A stretch of 64,000 nucleotides of DNA from Gaiellasilicea sp963707575 (lineage in GTDB: Bacteria > Actinomycetota > Thermoleophilia > Gaiellales > Gaiellaceae): NCBI GenBank assembly GCA_963707575.1, contig OY970171.1, positions 1,116,001 to 1,180,000 on the forward strand. The letters run 5' to 3'. The stretch's first letter is position 1; every line of letters starts with the position of its first letter. Below the pieces are notes generated by a model that had not been told where the DNA came from, searched no databases, and saw only the letters and a program-made list of their open reading frames with translations. Positions 1 to 8,092 of the stretch are shown here, piece by piece. A program made the translations under genes and the position numbers.

Positions 1-11
1 GCGGCTAGCGA

Positions 12-446
12 CTAGAGCGTCGCGAAGTCCTCGTCGAAGTGCTCGCGGTCCTCCGGATCGGCGATCGCGTCGCCGGCCTCGCGCGCGAGGCGCTTGTGCT
101 CCGCCGCTTCCTCGGCGTTTCCGGCGAGTGCGTGGCCGCGGGCGAGGGCCTCGTGGGCGTAGGCGAGATCCCAGTCTCCGATCCCGTGCTCCTCGCAGAG
201 CTCGAGGCACCGTCGCGCGTGGTGGAGCGCCGGCTCGGCGCGTCCAAGCACGGCGTAGACGCGCGAGACCTGCCACTCGCCGCGGGCGAGATGCTCGGGC
301 CCGGCGCCGGCGTGTGCCCAGTGATGCCTCGACGCGTGCGCGGCGTGCACGAGCTCGTCGTCCTGCTCTCGCGTCCGCTCGGGCAGCTCGAGCAGCGCCC
401 AGACGTGGTTGAACAGATCGACGCCGAGCTGCCGGTGGTCCGTCAT
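12..446 (-). CDS. small TPR-like helical protein
   Basis: The product is 144 aa, soluble and mostly helical. Repeated Ala/Leu-rich helix pairs, such as the stretch ending HARRCLELCEEHG and the following LAYAHEALARGHALAG, look like tetratricopeptide repeats, which usually mediate protein-protein contacts. The ATG at 446 is preferred over an upstream in-frame start because it overlaps the stop of the upstream serine hydrolase gene by 4 bases (ATGA), so the two are probably translationally coupled. The upstream extension would be an Arg-rich out-of-frame reading of the hydrolase. No catalytic motif is visible; the partner is unknown. Confidence 0.7.
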   Translation of the reverse strand: MTDHRQLGVDLFNHVWALLELPERTREQDDELVHAAHASRHHWAHAGAGPEHLARGEWQVSRVYAVLGRAEPALHHARRCLELCEEHGIGDWDLAYAHEALARGHALAGNAEEAAEHKRLAREAGDAIADPEDREHFDEDFATL

Positions 447-1546
447 CTCCGCAGCCCCAGCAGGTCGAGCACGTCCCGGCCGAGCCGGCGCGCCTGTGCC
501 TCCCGCACGCCGGCGGCCCGGTACGTCTCGACGACGACGACGACCGGCCCGCGAGCGCCGTAGACGATCGCCGCGGTCAGCAGCGTGTCGGAGATCCACC
601 CGTTCTTCTCGGCCACAGGAGTGGCGCCGAGCCACGGCCGCAGCAGGCCGCGGTTTTCACTCACGCTCTGGGCCGAGAGGAGGATCCGGAGGCCGTCCTG
701 CGCCTGCCGGCGCGAGAGGCCGAGCAGCTGCAGTACGCGCCGGTCTCCCTGCGCGCCCGCGTGCAGGCGGTAGAGCGCGCGGCCCAGGTCGCGCGCGGTC
801 GTGACGCGCGTGTGGAAACCGGGCGGCGGGGCGCCGACAGCGGTCGTCGCTCGATACGGGCCGGGGTACGTGCTCGAGGTCATGCCGAGCCGGCGCAGGC
901 CGTCGAGCACGGCAGCGGATCCGAGGCCGGCGAGAATGCGGTTAGCGGCGAGGTTCGACGACCAAGCCCCGATCTGACGCGCGTCATACCACCAGCGGCT
1001 GCGCTGGGGGATCGCCGAGGTGCGCAGGGCAGCCGCGAGCGCGCCGAGCTTGACCGTCGAGGCGGCTGGGAAGCGCAGGTCCTCGTTGACGCCGGCGAAG
1101 CGTCCCGTTCGCAGGTCGTGCACCCAGATCCCCGTCCAGCCGTCGAAGCGGCCCGCCAGCGTCGTCAGCTTCTCGTCGAGCGCGGAGTCGGCCTCGAGGG
1201 CATCCCGGTGTGCGGGCGCGGCCACGAGTGGAGCGAAGCGACCGGCGCCGCTCGACCCTCGCGGCCGGTCGAGCGCCTCGGCACGTGCGACCTGCAGCCG
1301 TCCCTGCCTCAGGAGCCGTTCACGCAGCGGTCGCAGCCTCCGGCTGACCGCGCGGGCGTCGTGGACTGCCTCGACGAGGTTCCGGCCCGCGTCGTAACGG
1401 GCCTGCGCGCCGTCGGGCGTCCTCGCGTACGACGCGCTCGCCGCAGGCAGGTAGCGGTCGCGTGCCTGGAGCAGCTCGGCGTCGCTCCCGAGGGCGGACG
1501 CCGGCGCGAGGAGCGCGAGCGCGACGAGGACGCTGAGCTGCCGCAT
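443..1546 (-). CDS. secreted class A beta-lactamase-related serine hydrolase
   Basis: The product is 367 aa with an N-terminal signal peptide (MRQLSVLVALALLAPASA). The penicillin-binding/class A fold is shown by its three motifs in order: Ser-x-x-Lys (STVK, residues 163-166), Ser-x-Asn (SSN, 196-198) and a Lys-x-Gly variant (KNG, 314-316) near the C-terminus. The ~130 residues before the SxxK motif are longer than in classical class A enzymes. Many such actinobacterial proteins are envelope serine hydrolases rather than resistance enzymes. It starts head-to-head with the LuxR gene (start codons overlapping) and overlaps the downstream TPR-like gene by 4 bases. Confidence 0.8.
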   Translation of the reverse strand: MRQLSVLVALALLAPASALGSDAELLQARDRYLPAASASYARTPDGAQARYDAGRNLVEAVHDARAVSRRLRPLRERLLRQGRLQVARAEALDRPRGSSGAGRFAPLVAAPAHRDALEADSALDEKLTTLAGRFDGWTGIWVHDLRTGRFAGVNEDLRFPAASTVKLGALAAALRTSAIPQRSRWWYDARQIGAWSSNLAANRILAGLGSAAVLDGLRRLGMTSSTYPGPYRATTAVGAPPPGFHTRVTTARDLGRALYRLHAGAQGDRRVLQLLGLSRRQAQDGLRILLSAQSVSENRGLLRPWLGATPVAEKNGWISDTLLTAAIVYGARGPVVVVVETYRAAGVREAQARRLGRDVLDLLGLRR

Positions 1547-3167
1547 GCCTACGTTGTACCGGGCGCTCGGCGACAATGCCTCGGTGACGAGCAGCGCGAG
1601 CGAGCTCGGCTGGGCGAGCCTCCGGCGCGGTGACTGGGCCGCCGCGAGAGAGTCCTTCGACGACGCGCTCGCGACCGGGGAGACGGGTGAGGCGCTCGAA
1701 GGCCTGAGCTGGGCCGCCTGGTGGCTCGACGACGCCGAGACCGTCTTCGACGCACGGGAGGGCGCCTATCGTCGCTACCGCGCGGACGGGGACGGGGCGG
1801 CCGCTGCCCGGATGGCCACCTGGCTCGCGGCGGACGAGCTCGACTTCCACGGCGCCGCGGCGGTCGCACGCGGCTGGCTCCAGCGCGCCCGGCGTCTGCT
1901 TGAGCCACTCGAGCCCGGCCCTGATCACGGCTGGCTCGCCTTCCATGAGGGCTTTGTGGCGCACCTGGGCGGCGACGGCGCGAGGGCGACCCAGCTCGCA
2001 GTCGAGGCCGCAGAGCTCGGCCGTCGCTTCGCAGTCGCCGACCTGGAGATGCTCGGTCTCGGCCTGCAGGGAGCCGCGCTCGTGGCGATGGCCAACGTCG
2101 AGGACGGGATGCGCTGCCTCGACGAGGCGACCGCCGCTGCGCTCGAAGGGGCGGCTGAGATCCCGATCTCCAGCGCGTGGACCTGCTGCTTCCTCGTCTC
2201 CGCGTGCACGTCCGTCCTCGACTACGAGAGGGCCGCGGACTGGTGCGACCGGATCGCCGCCTTCGCGGAGCGCTACGGGAGCCGCTACATGCTCGGCTTC
2301 TGCCGGGCGGAGTACGGCGCCGTCGAGCTCTGGCGCGGACGCTGGGCGGAGGCCGAGTCGCTGCTCTCGGAGTCGATCGAGGCGTTCGCCCGCTCGCGGC
2401 CGCCGTACGCGGCCGGGCCGTTGGCCGAGCTGGCCGAGCTGAGGCGGAGGCAGGGCCGGCCGGAAGAGGCGGCCAAGCTGTTGGACCGCGCCGGCGGCAC
2501 GAGGGGTTCCGAGCTCTGCCGCGCTCGGCTCGCGCTCGACGCGGGCGAGCCGCAGGAGGCAGGCGAGCTGCTCGAGCGGCTACGCCGTCGCCACGCCGGC
2601 CCGGCGGAGGCCCCGGTCCTGGAGCTGCTCGTACACGCGCTGGTCGTCCGCGGCGAGCTGAACGCCGCCTCGGCGGTGCTGGCCGAGCTGCGAACGCTGG
2701 CGCGGCAGATCGGGACGATGCCGCTGAAGGCGTCAGCCGACCTCGCCGAGGGCAGGCTGGCAGTTGCACTCGGCGAGCACGAGCGCGCGCGGACGCTGCT
2801 CGAGGACGCCGTCGACGGCTACGCGAGCAGCGGGGCGCCGTACGAGTCCGCGCAGGCACGAACCGAGCTCGCGGCGACGCTTGCGGCACTCGGCCGCGGC
2901 GAACAGGCCGACCGCGAAGGCGCTGCGGCAGCGAACGCGCTGCAGCAACTCGGTGCCGTTCAGCGCGACCCACCCGCCGGCGAAGTCACGCCGCGTGAGC
3001 GCGAGGTGCTCGCACTCCTCGCGGAGGGACTGACGAACCGGCAGATCGCCGACCGGCTGGTGCTCAGCGAGCACACGGTGCACCGGCACGTGGCGAACAT
3101 CCTGCGCAAGCTCGATCTCCCCTCCCGAGCCGCCGCCGCGGCACACGCCGCACGCGTCGGGCTCTAG
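1545..3167 (+). CDS. LuxR-family regulator with TPR-rich sensor region
   Basis: The product is about 540 aa. The first ~470 residues are Ala/Leu/Glu-rich helical repeats resembling the TPR region of MalT/LAL-type regulators. The last ~60 residues are a LuxR/GerE helix-turn-helix beginning TPREREVLALLAEG with a recognition helix around LSEHTVHRHVANILRKL. No ATPase or receiver domain is present, so it is a short LAL-like protein. The ATG at 1545 overlaps the start codon of the divergent hydrolase gene; the GTG at 1584 is a credible alternative start that would leave room for a promoter. It probably binds the shared divergent promoter region, but no operator could be identified. Confidence 0.8.
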   Translation: MPTLYRALGDNASVTSSASELGWASLRRGDWAAARESFDDALATGETGEALEGLSWAAWWLDDAETVFDAREGAYRRYRADGDGAAAARMATWLAADELDFHGAAAVARGWLQRARRLLEPLEPGPDHGWLAFHEGFVAHLGGDGARATQLAVEAAELGRRFAVADLEMLGLGLQGAALVAMANVEDGMRCLDEATAAALEGAAEIPISSAWTCCFLVSACTSVLDYERAADWCDRIAAFAERYGSRYMLGFCRAEYGAVELWRGRWAEAESLLSESIEAFARSRPPYAAGPLAELAELRRRQGRPEEAAKLLDRAGGTRGSELCRARLALDAGEPQEAGELLERLRRRHAGPAEAPVLELLVHALVVRGELNAASAVLAELRTLARQIGTMPLKASADLAEGRLAVALGEHERARTLLEDAVDGYASSGAPYESAQARTELAATLAALGRGEQADREGAAAANALQQLGAVQRDPPAGEVTPREREVLALLAEGLTNRQIADRLVLSEHTVHRHVANILRKLDLPSRAAAAAHAARVGL

Positions 3168-3321
3168 CCCGTTCGGGCCGGTCCCGTCGACCGCAAGATG
3201 GCCGGTTCGGGCGAAGCTGTCCCGCCAGCACGGCTCTAGTGTCGGCGGGATGGAGCGAGGCACCGCGAGGCTGATGACGGAGATCGCCGCGCTCGCTCGG
3301 ATCACGGAGATCGGAGGGACG

Positions 3322-4119
3322 ATGACGGCTCGAGTGAAGGCTCCAAGTACGGTGTGGGCGCTCGGCGACTACCACCGGTTCGCCAAGGAGATGGTCTGGA
3401 GTGTCGGCCCGGAGCTCGTGGCCGCATGTGGGATCGGGCCGGGCCAGCGCGTACTCGACGTCGCCGCGGGAACCGGCAACGTCGCGATCCGCGCGGCCGA
3501 GGCGCGAGCGGACGTCGTCGCCTCCGACCTGACACCTGAGAGCCTCGAGGCCGGGAGGCGCGAGGCGGGGGAGCGCGGCGTCGAGCTCGAGTGGGTCGTC
3601 GCCGACGCGCAGGCACTCCCTTTCGCGGACGCCGAGTTCGACGTTGTCACGTCCTCGTTCGGCGCGATGTTCGCGCCCGACCACCAGACGGTCGCCGACG
3701 AGCTGCTGCGGGTGTGCCGGCCGGGCGGCACGATCGGGCTAGCGAGCTTCACACCCGACGGGGGCGTTGGTGAGTTCTTCGGCGTCTTCGCGCCCTACCT
3801 CCCCGCGCCGGCGCCCGGCGCGCTGTCGCCGGTGCTGTGGGGCGACGAGCGGCACCTGCGCGGGCTGCTGGGGGCGCGCGCGGAGTTCACCGTCGAACGG
3901 AGATGGCTCGTCGAGCGCAGCCAGGGCGGACCGCGGGCGTACTGCGACTTCTATCGCGAGACCTTCGGCCCGGCCGTCGCCGCGTACGGCGATCCGGGCC
4001 AGGAGGCAGCGGTCGACCGCGACTTCCTCGACTTCGCCACGCGGATGAACCGCGGCAGCGCGGAAGGGCCCTCCGAGTACCACTACGAGTACCTGCTCGC
4101 GGTTGCCCGCAAGCGCTAG
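3322..4119 (+). CDS. class I SAM-dependent methyltransferase
   Basis: The product is 265 aa. Motif I (VLDVAAGTGN, residues 44-53), an acidic residue at the end of the next strand (VVASDLTPE) and the motif VVADAQALPFADAEFD identify a UbiE/Methyltransf_11-like SAM methyltransferase. The C-terminal half carries the substrate pocket and no family-specific signature that I recognise. The ATG at 3322 is chosen because a GGAGGG ribosome-binding site lies 5 bases upstream; an earlier in-frame ATG at 3250 has no such site. The next gene (cupin) starts about 25 bases downstream on the same strand. Substrate unknown. Confidence 0.85.
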   Translation: MTARVKAPSTVWALGDYHRFAKEMVWSVGPELVAACGIGPGQRVLDVAAGTGNVAIRAAEARADVVASDLTPESLEAGRREAGERGVELEWVVADAQALPFADAEFDVVTSSFGAMFAPDHQTVADELLRVCRPGGTIGLASFTPDGGVGEFFGVFAPYLPAPAPGALSPVLWGDERHLRGLLGARAEFTVERRWLVERSQGGPRAYCDFYRETFGPAVAAYGDPGQEAAVDRDFLDFATRMNRGSAEGPSEYHYEYLLAVARKR

Positions 4120-4142
4120 CACGGCGCGCGTCAGACATACTC

Positions 4143-4502
4143 GTGCCCGTGGATGGGATCGCACACGGGCCCGACGGCGGCGAGAAAATCGTTCGCGCTG
4201 CGCGGCACCATCGCGTGCTCGCGGAGCTGCCCGAGCTCGAGGTGGTCGAGCTTCGCTTCGGCCCCGACTTCGAAGGCGTCGACCTGCATTCCCACGCCGA
4301 TCACGTCGACTCGTTCTACGTCCTCGAGGGAGAGGCTGAGTTCACGTTCGACGGCGAGGTCTTCCGCGCCGGGCCCGGGAGCTACGTGGCCGCTCCGGTC
4401 GGCGTCGCGCACGGCTTCCGCAACGCCGGCGACGGCGACCTGCTCATGCTGAACGTCCACGCCCCGAACGTCGGGTTCGCGCAGCGGCTGCGCAAGGCGT
4501 AG
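4143..4502 (+). CDS. small single-domain cupin
   Basis: The product is 119 aa with one cupin domain. Motif 1 reads HSHADHVDSFYVLEGEAEF and motif 2 contains GPGSYVAAPVGVAHGF, giving potential metal ligands His-His-(Asp/Glu)-His. The start is a GTG at 4143; a second in-frame GTG at 4149 is equally possible, and neither has a strong ribosome-binding site. It lies between a methyltransferase and an ABM-like gene on the same strand with short gaps, so it is probably co-transcribed. The substrate cannot be read from the sequence. Confidence 0.75.
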   Translation: MPVDGIAHGPDGGEKIVRAARHHRVLAELPELEVVELRFGPDFEGVDLHSHADHVDSFYVLEGEAEFTFDGEVFRAGPGSYVAAPVGVAHGFRNAGDGDLLMLNVHAPNVGFAQRLRKA

Positions 4503-4513
4503 GAGGAGCGCCC

Positions 4514-4825
4514 ATGCACGTCACCGTCACCTCGGCCCGGACGTCCGATCAACCGCTCGAGAACGCCACGATGGTCGCCGAGGAGATGGTGCGCTGGCTG
4601 CGCGACATCGAAGGCTTCGAGGGCTTCCTGATGCTTTCGCAGGAAGGACGGACGCTCGGGCTCAGCTTCTGGGCGAGCCGCGAGGTGGCGGAGCGCCACC
4701 GCGTTGCTCGGGCGGAGTTCCGCGAGCGCATGTTGTCGGTGGCCGACGTGGAGGTCGAGGAGTCGAGCGACTTCGAGGTCACATTCGCCGACCTCGGGCC
4801 GCGGCTGGCCGGGCTCTCCCGCTAG
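4514..4825 (+). CDS. ABM-like (dimeric alpha-beta barrel) protein
   Basis: The product is 103 aa. It has a predicted ferredoxin-like dimeric alpha/beta barrel: a first strand (MHVTVTSART), a helix around ENATMVAEEMVRWLRDI, and the strand pair GFLMLSQEGRTLGLSFWASREVAER typical of antibiotic-biosynthesis-monooxygenase and EthD/Dabb-type proteins. A GGAGG site lies 6-8 bases before the ATG. It ends exactly where the hairpin repeat element begins. No cofactor-binding motif is visible, so the activity is unassigned. Confidence 0.7.
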   Translation: MHVTVTSARTSDQPLENATMVAEEMVRWLRDIEGFEGFLMLSQEGRTLGLSFWASREVAERHRVARAEFRERMLSVADVEVEESSDFEVTFADLGPRLAGLSR

Positions 4826-4990
4826 GAGGGTTTGGCGGAATGCCGCTCGTCGTCGGGGTCCATCGCTCGTTTCGAGGCAAGGACGCAGGGAGGGCCGATA
4901 GCCAAGCTATCGGCGCGACTGAGGACGCCGCATCGGGGCGAGCGAGGCTGCCCGGCGACACAGACTGTATTTCGCCAGACCCTCCTAGCT
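4821..4990. repeat. ~170-bp inverted-repeat element between convergent genes
   Basis: The ends are imperfect inverted repeats. The left end reads GCTAGGAGGGTTTGGCGG at 4821-4838, and the right end at 4971-4990 is its near-perfect reverse complement. The centre is a perfect 8-bp hairpin (CCGATAGC, loop CAA, GCTATCGG, 4895-4913). Further pairing exists between 4863-4869 and 4939-4945, so the whole stretch can fold as one long imperfect hairpin. It fills the gap between two convergent genes and its ends coincide with their stop codons (CTAG on both sides). It could be a MITE/BIME-like non-autonomous element, a bidirectional terminator, or both. Confidence 0.7.
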
Positions 4991-5513
4991 AGCAGCGGCG
5001 GCCGACACCGAACCACACCGTGCGGCTGCGCCCGCCGACCGCGTACCGCAGCGGCACGCAGTCCGTCGTGGCTTGCAGGAAGAAGCCGCCGGCGTACGCG
5101 TTGCCGCGCGAGGCGTCGGTGCCGCAGCGCGGGAAGCGCAGGTGCTGGAAGACGCCGTGGCCGCCGTTCCCCCACGAGATCCCGACACGCTTCCGCCACT
5201 CCTTGGGGACGGTGATCGTCAGCGCAGGGCCCGCGCCGCCCCGAACGACGAAGCCCCATTTCGCGAAGTACCTCCATGGCGGCGGGCCCGTGTCCGAGAC
5301 CTGCGGGACGAACGGCCCCGGCACGGATGCGGTGCCGAGGACGAGTCGGAGCCGGTAGGGCGCACGGCCGACGTACGGGAAGCGGGTCTCTTCGATGACC
5401 TCGTCGCACCGCACCGTGCGCTGCAGCGCCGCGACAACCGGGGCAGTCGGCGTGGCCGCCTGATCCGGCCCACAGCAGGCGGCGAGCGAGAGGACGATTG
5501 CCGTCAGCATCAC
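4989..5513 (-). CDS. secreted Cys-containing lipoprotein, function unknown
   Basis: The product is 174 aa. A short N-terminal hydrophobic stretch ends in a lipobox-like LAACC at residues 10-14, suggesting a lipoprotein or secreted protein. Five further cysteines (RCDEV, PRCGT, TDCVP, GRRC at the C-terminus and the second Cys of the lipobox) may form disulfides. I do not recognise a family. It follows the MDR reductase gene on the same strand with a gap of only 5 bases, so it is likely co-transcribed with it. Its stop codon overlaps the right end of the hairpin element. Confidence 0.65.
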   Translation of the reverse strand: MMLTAIVLSLAACCGPDQAATPTAPVVAALQRTVRCDEVIEETRFPYVGRAPYRLRLVLGTASVPGPFVPQVSDTGPPPWRYFAKWGFVVRGGAGPALTITVPKEWRKRVGISWGNGGHGVFQHLRFPRCGTDASRGNAYAGGFFLQATTDCVPLRYAVGGRSRTVWFGVGRRC

Positions 5514-5518
5514 TGCTT

Positions 5519-6499
5519 CTACACGGTTGTCCCGCGCTGGGTTCCACCGACTGTCAGGACGACGTTCCCGGTCTTCTCGCCCGTCTCAACGTACCTGGTC
5601 GCCTCGACCACGTCCTCCAGCGGATAGGTCCGGTCGACGACCGCCCGGTAGGTCCCCGCCTCGATCAGCTCCTTGAGCAGGAGGACGTCCTCCTTCGAGT
5701 ACTTCGTGATCCCGAGCGTCACCCGCTTGTCCCCGATCCACCTCGTCAGCAGGGCGAGCACCGGGACGTTCCAGAGGAACCCAAGGTCGGTGTCGACGTA
5801 GGTCCCGCCCGGCTTCAGCGATCGCCTGCAGCGCCTGAACGAGTGCTTGCCGACCGCGTCGAAGACGACATCGTAGATCTCGCCGTTCTTCGTGAAGTCC
5901 TCCTGGTTGTAGTCGATCACCCGGTCGGCTCCGAGCGAGCGCACGAGTTCGAGGTTCTTCGTGTTGCACACCGCCGTGACGTCGGCCCCGAGGTGCCTGG
6001 CCAGCTGCACCCCAGCGGTTCCGACGGAGCCCGAAGCTCCGTAGACGAGGACGCGCTGCCCCTGTGAGAGCTCCGCCTTTCTCAGGCAGGCGAGTGCGAG
6101 CGCCGCTCCGTCGCACACGGCCGCCGCCTCCTCGAAGCTCGTGCCCGCCGGTTTGTGCGCCAGTGGCGCGCTCTCCCGCATGCAGATGAACTCAGCGTGC
6201 GCCCCGGCCACGCTGACGCCGAAGACCTCGTCACCGACCGCGAACTCGCCGACCGCTGCGCCGACGGCCTCGATCTCGCCGGCCAGCTCCATGCCGAGGA
6301 TCCTCCGTTTCGGCCCGCGGAGTCCGGTGACGACGCGGCTGATGAAGTACTCCGCGCTGCGAAGCCCGCAGTCCGTCCGGTTGACCGTCGTGGCATGGAT
6401 CCTGACGAGGACTTCGTCGTCCTCAGGGACCGGCCGCTCGACGTCCTCGAGGCGTAACACGTCCGGCGGCCCGTACCTGTCGTGAACGACTGCTCTCAT
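5519..6499 (-). CDS. NAD(P)-dependent MDR reductase (quinone oxidoreductase-like)
   Basis: The product is 326 aa and is a medium-chain dehydrogenase/reductase. The N-terminal GroES-like domain (MRAVVHDRYGPPDVLRLEDV) lacks the catalytic zinc cysteine and has NRTD where zinc enzymes have CGTD, which is the quinone-oxidoreductase/zeta-crystallin pattern. The Rossmann domain carries GASGSVGTAGVQLA and a later conserved DAVGK. The ATG at 6499 matches the usual family start; in-frame starts at 6535 and 6553 would add an unconserved tail and overlap an inverted-repeat operator candidate. It probably reduces quinones or alkenals with NADPH. Confidence 0.85.
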   Translation of the reverse strand: MRAVVHDRYGPPDVLRLEDVERPVPEDDEVLVRIHATTVNRTDCGLRSAEYFISRVVTGLRGPKRRILGMELAGEIEAVGAAVGEFAVGDEVFGVSVAGAHAEFICMRESAPLAHKPAGTSFEEAAAVCDGAALALACLRKAELSQGQRVLVYGASGSVGTAGVQLARHLGADVTAVCNTKNLELVRSLGADRVIDYNQEDFTKNGEIYDVVFDAVGKHSFRRCRRSLKPGGTYVDTDLGFLWNVPVLALLTRWIGDKRVTLGITKYSKEDVLLLKELIEAGTYRAVVDRTYPLEDVVEATRYVETGEKTGNVVLTVGGTQRGTTV

Positions 6500-6521
6500 C
6501 GTTCCGCTTCTCGCTGCTCCT

Positions 6522-6579
6522 GTTTTGGTCTCCATGACTCTTACTTCTACCACAGAGTTCTCGTCGTGTCGACCAAAAC
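6522..6579. promoter_or_regulatory. spaced 9-bp inverted repeat upstream of MDR gene
   Basis: GTTTTGGTC (6522-6530) and its exact complement GACCAAAAC (6571-6579) flank 40 bases of unusually AT-rich sequence immediately upstream of the MDR reductase start at 6499. The arrangement fits two operator half-sites for a repressor such as an HxlR-, MarR- or TetR-type regulator. No regulator gene is adjacent, so this is inferred from symmetry and position only. Confidence 0.4.
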
Positions 6580-6592
6580 TAGTCGACGTCGA

Positions 6593-8068
6593 TCACCCCA
6601 GCGGTCGGGCCCAGTCCGCAGGGACGTCGGAGCCCCCCTCCTCGGCGAGGCGCGCACCGAAGCGGACGAAGGAGGGGTGCGAGGCGATCTTCCCGGCGAC
6701 GAGCGCCTCGCCCTGCCGGAAGTCGGTCGCTCGCTCCAGCAGGCGCGGCGGGACGAACGAGAAGACGTCGCCGACGAACCCGAGGTCGGCCAGCGAGTTC
6801 ATCCGCATCAGCATGAGGTTGTCGCACTGGCTGAGCACGTTCTCATGCACCTTGTGCGGCCGCTGCGTCGAGACGAGCAGGTACAGGCCGAACTTGCGTC
6901 CCTCGGCGGCGATCCTGACGGCATGCTCGGTGACGAGCGCCGTGACGGGATCCTCCGGGCTCTGCGGGCAGATGTTGTGTGCCTCGTCGATCACGATGAG
7001 GACGGGCTCGCGATCGGAGCGCCGGCGCCAGAGGGTCGCGAGCACCGCCTCCGCGGCGACGGCTTGCTCCTCACGCGTGGGCAGCGAGCCCAGGTCGACG
7101 ACGAGGCAGCGGGCAGCTCGGCTCTCGACGTCGTCGACGAGCGAGCCCGGCCGGCCCCGCGCCCACAACGGCCAGCCGCCGACGCCGAGGTTCGCAACGC
7201 GGAGCCGAAGCGCCCGCACGTGCGGCTCCTCGGCCGCCAGCAGCTCCTCGATCGTCGCGCGCGTGCCGAGCAGCTCGTCCACGAGCGCGAACTCCTCCCG
7301 GTCGGCCACGGGGTCGAGCGACAGCGCCGCCGCTCGGGCGCGCGGTTCGAGCTGCGCGATCGGGAGGTGCAGGCCGTGATCGGCGCGCCGGACGACGACG
7401 CCGCTCGCGGCGTCCGCGTACGCCGCCGCGACCTGCGCCTCCACCCCGCTCCGCACCTCGCCGAGCCGGACGTAGTCGGAGTTCGGATCGAGGATGATCA
7501 GGCGCAGGTCCGTCTCGACCAGGAGCCGCTCCAGCACGAGGCCGAGCGAGTAGGTCTTCCCGGAGCCCGACTGGCCGCACATGAAGGTGTGGCGGTCGAA
7601 CCCGCCGGCGTCGAGCGTCGCGGGCACGCCGGGCGCCAGCAGCAGCTCGCCGATCGTGGGCGTCGCTCTCGCGGGGTGACTCGCCGCCAGCCAGGCGGCG
7701 ACGTCGGTGGGCTCGGCCGGCCGAACGCGAGCGTCGTGGAACGGCCGCCCATCGCCTTCGAGGACGACTCCCTCGCCGCGGGCGGCGCGGAGCGCCATGC
7801 GCGTGCGCAGCTCGAGTGAGCCGTCGCCGCTCGTCACCTCCGAGCCGTCGACCCGGTGGAGCTCGAGCCCGACGACCTGGCCGAGGCGGCGTCCGTCTTC
7901 GCTCTCGAGCACGACGTACCCACCGACCTGCAGCTCCAGGCCGTGCAGGGAGGCCTGCAGCTCGAAGTGCCTCCCGTCGACCGATGTCGCGAGCGGCAGG
8001 ACCGATTCCTCGAGCTGCCGACGCAAGGCCCGGAACTCGGCGGTCTGCTCGTCGAGGCGGGAGCTCAC
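6593..8068 (-). CDS. HerA-like (DUF87) P-loop ATPase
   Basis: The product is 491 aa. It has an N-terminal beta-rich region (about residues 1-120), a Walker A motif GQSGSGKT (165-172), a Walker B VLIVIDEAHN (356-365) and a C-terminal sensor region with VSTQRPHKV. This is the domain order of the HerA/FtsK superfamily of hexameric DNA or protein translocases (DUF87, HAS-barrel type). HerA normally acts with the NurA nuclease, but no nurA is visible nearby. The start is a GTG at 8068, 24 bases from the divergent LanC-like gene. It may handle DNA ends, or be one of the HerA-like ATPases of unknown partner that are common in actinobacteria. Confidence 0.85.
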   Translation of the reverse strand: MSSRLDEQTAEFRALRRQLEESVLPLATSVDGRHFELQASLHGLELQVGGYVVLESEDGRRLGQVVGLELHRVDGSEVTSGDGSLELRTRMALRAARGEGVVLEGDGRPFHDARVRPAEPTDVAAWLAASHPARATPTIGELLLAPGVPATLDAGGFDRHTFMCGQSGSGKTYSLGLVLERLLVETDLRLIILDPNSDYVRLGEVRSGVEAQVAAAYADAASGVVVRRADHGLHLPIAQLEPRARAAALSLDPVADREEFALVDELLGTRATIEELLAAEEPHVRALRLRVANLGVGGWPLWARGRPGSLVDDVESRAARCLVVDLGSLPTREEQAVAAEAVLATLWRRRSDREPVLIVIDEAHNICPQSPEDPVTALVTEHAVRIAAEGRKFGLYLLVSTQRPHKVHENVLSQCDNLMLMRMNSLADLGFVGDVFSFVPPRLLERATDFRQGEALVAGKIASHPSFVRFGARLAEEGGSDVPADWARPLG

Positions 8069-8092
8069 CGCTGCGGATCATAGACTCGTCCG

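Noticed and set aside
443..1546. Functional beta-lactamase resistance gene
   Set aside because: The Lys-Thr-Gly triad position is KNG and the N-terminal region is unusual; such proteins are common envelope hydrolases and resistance cannot be claimed.
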